Part shown: positions 58,981 to 64,000 of the stretch, piece after piece
How the letters are laid out: every line of letters begins with the position of its first letter
Position numbering within the stretch: position 1 is the stretch's first letter
The notes under the pieces: model-generated
Databases searched by the model: none
What the model was told of the DNA's origin: nothing
What the model saw: only the letters and a program-made list of their open reading frames with translations
From: Triticum aestivum
Lineage: Eukaryota; Streptophyta; Magnoliopsida; Poales; Poaceae
NCBI RefSeq assembly: GCF_018294505.1
Contig: NC_057795.1
Coordinates: 525,207,184-525,271,183 of the forward strand
Direction of reading: 5' to 3'
DNA length: 64,000 nt
Position numbers and translations under genes: made by a program

Positions 58981-59203
58981 CATCCTTGTGCTCCTTATGG
59001 TTGTGTCCTATTTCTCCACAAAGCTTGCATGCACAGAGTTTCTTCATATCATTTCCATGAGGCTTCATCTTCTGGGACACAAGCCGAGACTTTAGCAAGG
59101 TCAACTTAAATTCTCCCCAAGTGGTTACTCCTTGCCATCCATTGATGGTTTGGTACATCCTCCACCAAGTAGCAACACCTCTTTCCAAAGCACTGTAGAA
59201 CAT
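58814..59203 (-). pseudogene. gag: Gag remnant of the Tekay-type element
   Basis: 'SALERGVATWWRMYQTINGW...FKLTLLKSRLV' is the C-terminal half of the Gag core. 'CKLCGEIGHNHKEHKDE' looks like a zinc knuckle whose last Cys is lost. At about 58985 the frame passes straight into codons of the RNase H-integrase linker (another frame reads 'NTLISGGLPKELAEDF'). The Gag N-terminus is missing too. Confidence 0.7.
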
Positions 59204-60426
59204 GCTGGGTCATATTCTTTCTGGCTATAGGGTTATTCTCCATTTGATCCTCCATGTTCTGAATCCATGGTCCATCTCCAATGGACTCATCGGTCCAGAA
59301 AATATAAGCTCATCTCCATTCATCCTCTATTGGGTCCATGGGTTTTGGGGTGGGATAGGAGAGATCGAGAGGGATGCACACAGTACAAACAATAGTTTTG
59401 AAAATACAGATTTTATTGTGGCTGTTGGAAAAACATCAAACAAATGACAGCTCATAAACGTCGCATCTAACGTAGGTATAAAACAGGGGTTTGGTCTTCT
59501 AATGGTCTATAGATCTCAACATCATCAAACTATTCAAGTCTTGGTCATGTCTCTGATAGCTTCTTCTGATCATGCTCGTCCTTCTCAAGTTCTTTTGTCA
59601 GATCATCTCTGTTGACGCGAAGTCTCTCATGACATCCTTTAATATTTTCTGGGGTTGCATTCCAAACTCCTGGGTTTTAACCTCCTTGACATGAACCATG
59701 TCCTACTGTCTTTCAGTTCCTGACGAATCTCCGGTATCTCGAGGTTTTGCTCCTCCAGCTTGGCTACTTTCAGCTTCGGGTTCCTGCGTTCTTCATGAAT
59801 TGCCTCCTTGTCAAATATGACTTCTAAAAGTCCATTTTAACTTCTTGATGTAACACTCCAAATCCTAGTGATATATCAGCAAAGGTTAAAGCTGCATCCT
59901 TTTGCTGACAGCTGCTCCATCAGCCTTCTACCATCCAATCCTTCCATGCATATGCATGCTTAACTCCGCACGATGACACAAAACTTTGAGTTCTAATGCT
60001 CCATGTTCAGGTCTTTCTCCGATACTCCTTGATCTCGGGTATTGACAGCTTCCATAGTCTATCAAGTTCCATAAGTGTAGCCTTCCTTGGTCATATCAAA
60101 TCTAGAAATTCTTCATAGCCTCCAATTCCTCATAGTCTTCGGAGTTTCAACTGTTGTAGTTTTCCAATTATAACAAATGCTCGATAAAATACTCTTCATT
60201 CCAAAGTGGTCTTGGTTGTCCGATATCTTGTACTTCTTGGAGTGGTCTCATCAGTCGAATCTTCGAGGGGTCAAAAGGGGAAAGGGGTATGGTCTCACTA
60301 AAAGGGAGTATTTGAATAAGCTCAGAAGAGAAGAGAGGTAAAAGATCTTTTGGAAAAAGAAAGTTGTAGAGAAAAATCTTTCCTATGGGCTTGCCAGTTT
60401 CTAGGGTCACATCCTATAGTCAACAT
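59204..60426 (-). other. Leader and decayed 5' internal part of the Tekay-type element
   Basis: Only short, broken frames; no protein motif recognised. Confidence 0.4.
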
Positions 60427-60440
60427 GTGCTCTAATACCA
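60427..60440 (-). promoter_or_regulatory. Primer-binding site of the Tekay-type element
   Basis: TGGTATTAGAGCAC on the minus strand, three bases inside the LTR; one mismatch to the initiator Met-tRNA end. Confidence 0.8.
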
Positions 60441-60443
60441 TCT

Positions 60444-63400
60444 TGTAGCGACCCGACCTCAGACGGTCAAGTCTCTGTGCTTAGGTGTCATCCCTGGATC
60501 GGTATGCTGACACACACAGTGCTCGAGGATTTATAACAAAGGTAAATCACATGTATAAAATAACGTAAATACCTTTACCTCAATCCAAATAGCGGAAGTA
60601 ACAAGGTTGTGGATTCCCATCAACACCAACGGCAAAGTTGAGTGTAGAAATCGTAACCCTAATGTATCACTTACTCGTCGTAAGATTCCTGCAACATGAG
60701 ACGTTGCAGCCACAAAGGGTCAGTACATTGAATGTACTGGCAAATTCACACCATAGAGCAATGATGAATAAAGGCTATCACTACATACATATTTGGCTGG
60801 TGGAAAAGCTCTATAGTTATAGTTTTTGCGAAAAGCCAATTTTTCCCTACTACAAAGGAATATATTTTATTTAACTACAAAGTTTGTTGAAAACATTGAG
60901 AAGGTAAACCCCCTCTCAATCCCAATTAAAAGTAATCATCAACAACCCAACAAATTAATTAAGTAACGTGATGAGATTCACATGATAATCCAAGTACTAG
61001 ATACTCAAAATTGTCCATAACCGGGGACACGGCTAACCATGATTAGATTGTACACTCTGCAGAGGTTCGCGCACTTTTCGCCACAAGACTCGATCGCCTC
61101 CGTTGATTCTCGCACTACATGGTGTTTGAGAAACGGATGACCGAGACACAGCCTTTCAGAAACATTAACTCTCTACTCTGGGTAGACCATACCAAACCTA
61201 CAAAACCCACTACCTGCTGATCTACCTCTTCAAGAGCTTCACGTAACTTACTCAACTATGCTAGAGCCCATAATAGCTTGTGGCTGCACACGGAAGTTTC
61301 TAGCATGAATAATCTTATGATCCCTTTGAGCCTGGGTGGCGGTCCATAGGAAAATCACACGGTAACCCCGGGATTTCCAAAAAACAGGCAATCACTGGAT
61401 ACCCCAGGTGCCTCAATCCACCCAGATGTGTATTAAAGTTGCCACCTTAAGTTGAACCATTAAGTAAACAATCTCACATCGGTCATGGAATACACTCAAA
61501 CCCAATCCACGTCTACGAGCATAGCATGACAATATAAACATAACATAGAAGTAACTCCCAAGGGTTTGATAATAAACAGGGCAATAGGTTCTACCTCAGC
61601 AACTACTTCCCAACCCTCAAGTTAAAGGCATCCTAATCATGCAATGTTTGAGGAAGAAGCTAATGCATAAAAACTGGGTATGAAGGGATATGATCAAAGT
61701 GTGAACTTGCCTGCAACGTTGATGAAGATGATTCGCACTCAAAACTCTTGATAGGTCTACTCATCACACTCCGGTCAATCTATCGTAAGCAAGCAATAGT
61801 AACCACACATAAGCAATCAATCAAAAGATCGAAAAGAACGAGAGAACAACTCGGAAAACATCAAAACTAAGCAAATGACTCTTGCAACAGAAAACAATTT
61901 CTAATAGTATCAAAATTAAGTGAATCTGGCCTTATCAGAAAGTTTACGTCAAGAGCTTCGATTTGCAAAAAGAATCAACTAAAACGGAGTTATAAAACTC
62001 AAGTTACGATCAAACGAAGTTCAAAACTAATATGAACTAAACAAAAATTTTAAATTTTCAAAAACATGTTTGAGTTGTTTATCTGGATAGAGGGGATCAT
62101 AACGAAGACGTGAGCGTTGGTTTTGTTGGATGTGGATAAACGGGTGAAAAGATGTGGTCGTTTGAAAATCAGGGGCTAGTCCGTAACTAAAATATTCACA
62201 GACGGGTCCCTGGCCGAAAAATAAAAAGAAAAAGAAAAATTCTACCGAGTGAACGTTCGCTGCCGAATGCTAACTAATGAACGTTCACCGTATAAAAAAA
62301 TGTTTTTTAAAAAAACGAATCTGGATCCACCGGACGGGAGGCGGCGGTTACCGCGGCGATCGCCGGAGTTCGGGAAGACAGCGGCGGCTTCGGACAGGGG
62401 CGGGGCGGTGCCTCCGGTGGGTCTCCGGCGGCGGAGAGGGCGTCGGGGCGCTCGGCGCGGCGCAGCGGTGAGGATGGCGGCGTCGGCGGTGGTCCACAGC
62501 GACGCGACGGAGCGAAGCGGCGGCAGCGGATCTCATCGGAGTTTGCAACTCCGGCGAGGGTGTGCGGGGCGTCGGTGACGGCGGTTTGAGGAGGGGAACG
62601 GGGCCGGGCTCCGGTATTTATGGACGACGGAGAGGGCAGCATGGCTTGCGGGAGGGGCGACAAAGGCGGCGGCGGTGGTGTCTGATCTGGACACGGCGGC
62701 GGGGCGGCGCTAGTCCCGAGCTCGGTGGCGGGGCCGTCTAGGCCGCGGCCTGGCGAACTGGGCCGGCCCGGTCCAGTCGGTCCTTAAGTTTTTTTTAACA
62801 AAACACAAACAAACAAAAATAAAAACAAAAGACATAAAATATATTATATAGGCATATAATATATCAAAATTTTCAGAAAATTATTTTCCACTACGTGAAC
62901 ATTATTCTAGCATCAAATAAAATCCTCAAAATTTCAAATAAATCAAACAGTGCTACTGATCTAATAAAATCCAGTAAAATCATTAAAAAATACCAAAATT
63001 AATTCAAATTTATTTCTCTCCAATTTTCTATTGTAGGGAATCATGTTACCCTATTTTCCATGTATTTTATTTTTGGAGAAAAATAATTTGAATAAAACTC
63101 AAATAACACCAAATTGAAAGTAAATTCAAAAGAACCTTGAATTTAATTCATTGAAACTCCCAACTCATATTTCATATGTTTTGAAGAAGTCATTTTATCT
63201 TCGCTCGTGAAAATAATTGAGTTGCATAAAGTTCCTGGGTTGGAAATATTTTACAAATGAAATTCAAATATTTTCAACACCCCTTGTCATTTAAATAAAT
63301 GGAAGAAGTCATGTCATCTTCTCTCCAGGGTTTTGTGGTGAAAAGAATTTGAATTCACGAATGCAAAATGAAAGTTTGGGAAAGTCCTTTTATTCCCTCT

Positions 63401-63515
63401 CATTTAACTTTCAAAAAGTTTCGAATTCACTCACTTCAGTCAATCAATCACACAATCAATCAAAACTATCTATTAGTTTATAACATTCCAAAATTTAGAA
63501 TTTTGGGATGTTACA
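60444..63515 (-). repeat. 5' LTR of the Tekay-type element (3072 bp)
   Basis: Near-identical in most stretches to 52812-56571, with a few small indels (for example a shortened GC-rich part at 62700-62760). GC-rich promoter-like part at 62330-62770. Confidence 0.9.
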
Positions 63516-63964
63516 TAGTTGCAGATGCTTGCTAGAGTTCCAATCATAAGTGCATAGAGTTCCAAGTAAGGGATGATATGTTAGCTTATGCCTCTCCCTC
63601 AAATAAAATTGCCATAGTGATTACCGGTGTAGTAACGTAGTCAGTTGCTTAGGGACAATTTCACAACTCCTACCACCACTTTTCCACACTCGCTATATTT
63701 ACTTTATTGCATCTTTATCTAAACAGCTCCTAGCTTTTATTTACGTGTTCTTTATTATCTTGCAAACCTATCCTATCACACCTACAAAGTACTTCTAGTT
63801 TCATACTTGTTCTAGGTAAAGCGAACGTCAAGCGTGCGTAGAGTCGTATCAGTGGCCGATAGGACTTGAGAGAGTATTTGTTCTACCTTTAGCTCCTCGT
63901 TGGGTTCGACACTCTTACTTATCGAAAGAGGCTACAACTATCCCGTATACTTGCGGGTCATCAG
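63516..63964 (+). repeat. Athila-like LTR fragment, right part
   Basis: 'aagcgaacgtcaagcgtgcg', 'tctacctttagctcctcgtt' and 'gggttcgacactcttactta' followed by 'cgggtcatca' (CA end) match the 3' part of LTRs I associate with Triticeae Sabrina/WHAM-type Athila elements. The target duplication tagtt joins it to 52708-52811. Confidence 0.55.
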
Positions 63965-64000
63965 GCGGCAATTTTATCTCCTCTTTCTCATGGTGCCTAA
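63965..64000. other. Sequence after the LTR end, unclassified
   Basis: 36 bases; no known primer site recognised ('ggcggcaattttatctcctc'). Confidence 0.3.

Larger units (their letters stand above)
52812..63515 (-). mobile_element. Tekay-type Gypsy retrotransposon, internally deleted (10.7 kb)
   Basis: LTRs 52812-56571 and 60444-63515, exact target duplication tagtt (52807-52811, 63516-63520). On the minus strand both LTRs start TGTAACATCCC and end GGTCGCTACA. Primer site at 60427-60440 (TGGTATTAGAGCAC, initiator Met-tRNA type). The internal region is only 3.9 kb: gag remnant and integrase are present; protease, RT and most of RNase H are missing. A hAT-type element sits in the left LTR. Confidence 0.9.

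Overview
The window is repeat-dominated nuclear DNA of a grass, most likely a Triticeae species (wheat, Aegilops, barley or rye group). The basis is the mix of families: an Angela/WIS/BARE1-type Copia LTR, a Fatima-like Gypsy element with an antisense gene, Stowaway MITEs with TA target duplications, SIRE/Maximus-type and Tekay-type elements, and a CRM-like chromovirus family. No intact cellular gene was found. What remains of genes is a handful of broken fragments. I see no tRNA, rRNA or CRISPR array.

Layout. 1-914: end of a Gypsy-type LTR inserted in a minus-strand SIRE-type Copia element (915-5950), which itself cuts off an unidentified gene fragment (5951-6229). 6430-10800: a MITE, a dense cluster of nested TTTGCCACAC-type elements, repeated non-coding modules, hairpins and a DUF295 fragment. 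10815-19993: a complete Fatima-like element (target duplication cccat) that has gag and protease on the minus strand, no reverse transcriptase or integrase, and a multi-exon gene on the opposite strand. 20713-21449: a WRN-like 3'-5' exonuclease pseudogene. 22702-27135: a young gag-only retrotransposon inserted just upstream of an F-box/DUF295 pseudogene (27205-31166), which also holds two solo LTRs. 31996-32873: a DUF4283-like pseudogene. 34102-35937: tandemly duplicated non-coding repeats. 35938-43791 and 45201-50775: two gag-pol copies of the CRM-like family, the second lacking both ends of its internal region. 43957-52707: host Gypsy LTR plus an Angela-type LTR. 52812-63515: a Tekay-type element (target duplication tagtt) that lost protease, RT and RNase H and carries a 640-bp hAT-type element in one LTR. 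The right end is an Athila-like LTR fragment.

The most interesting system is the CRM-like family between 22.7 and 50.8 kb. Five independent integrations (one gag-only element, two solo LTRs, two gag-pol copies) lie within about 28 kb. The gag-only element and the coding family share LTR ends, primer-binding context, a homologous Gag, and a conserved stretch of about 200-300 bases in the 5' untranslated region, as expected of an autonomous/non-autonomous pair. In both, the coding frame runs across the polypurine tract into the 3' LTR. None of the coding copies here looks able to move itself: copy 1 has nonsense codons, a frameshift and a changed integrase catalytic residue, and copy 2 has lost its primer site, the Gag start and half of integrase.
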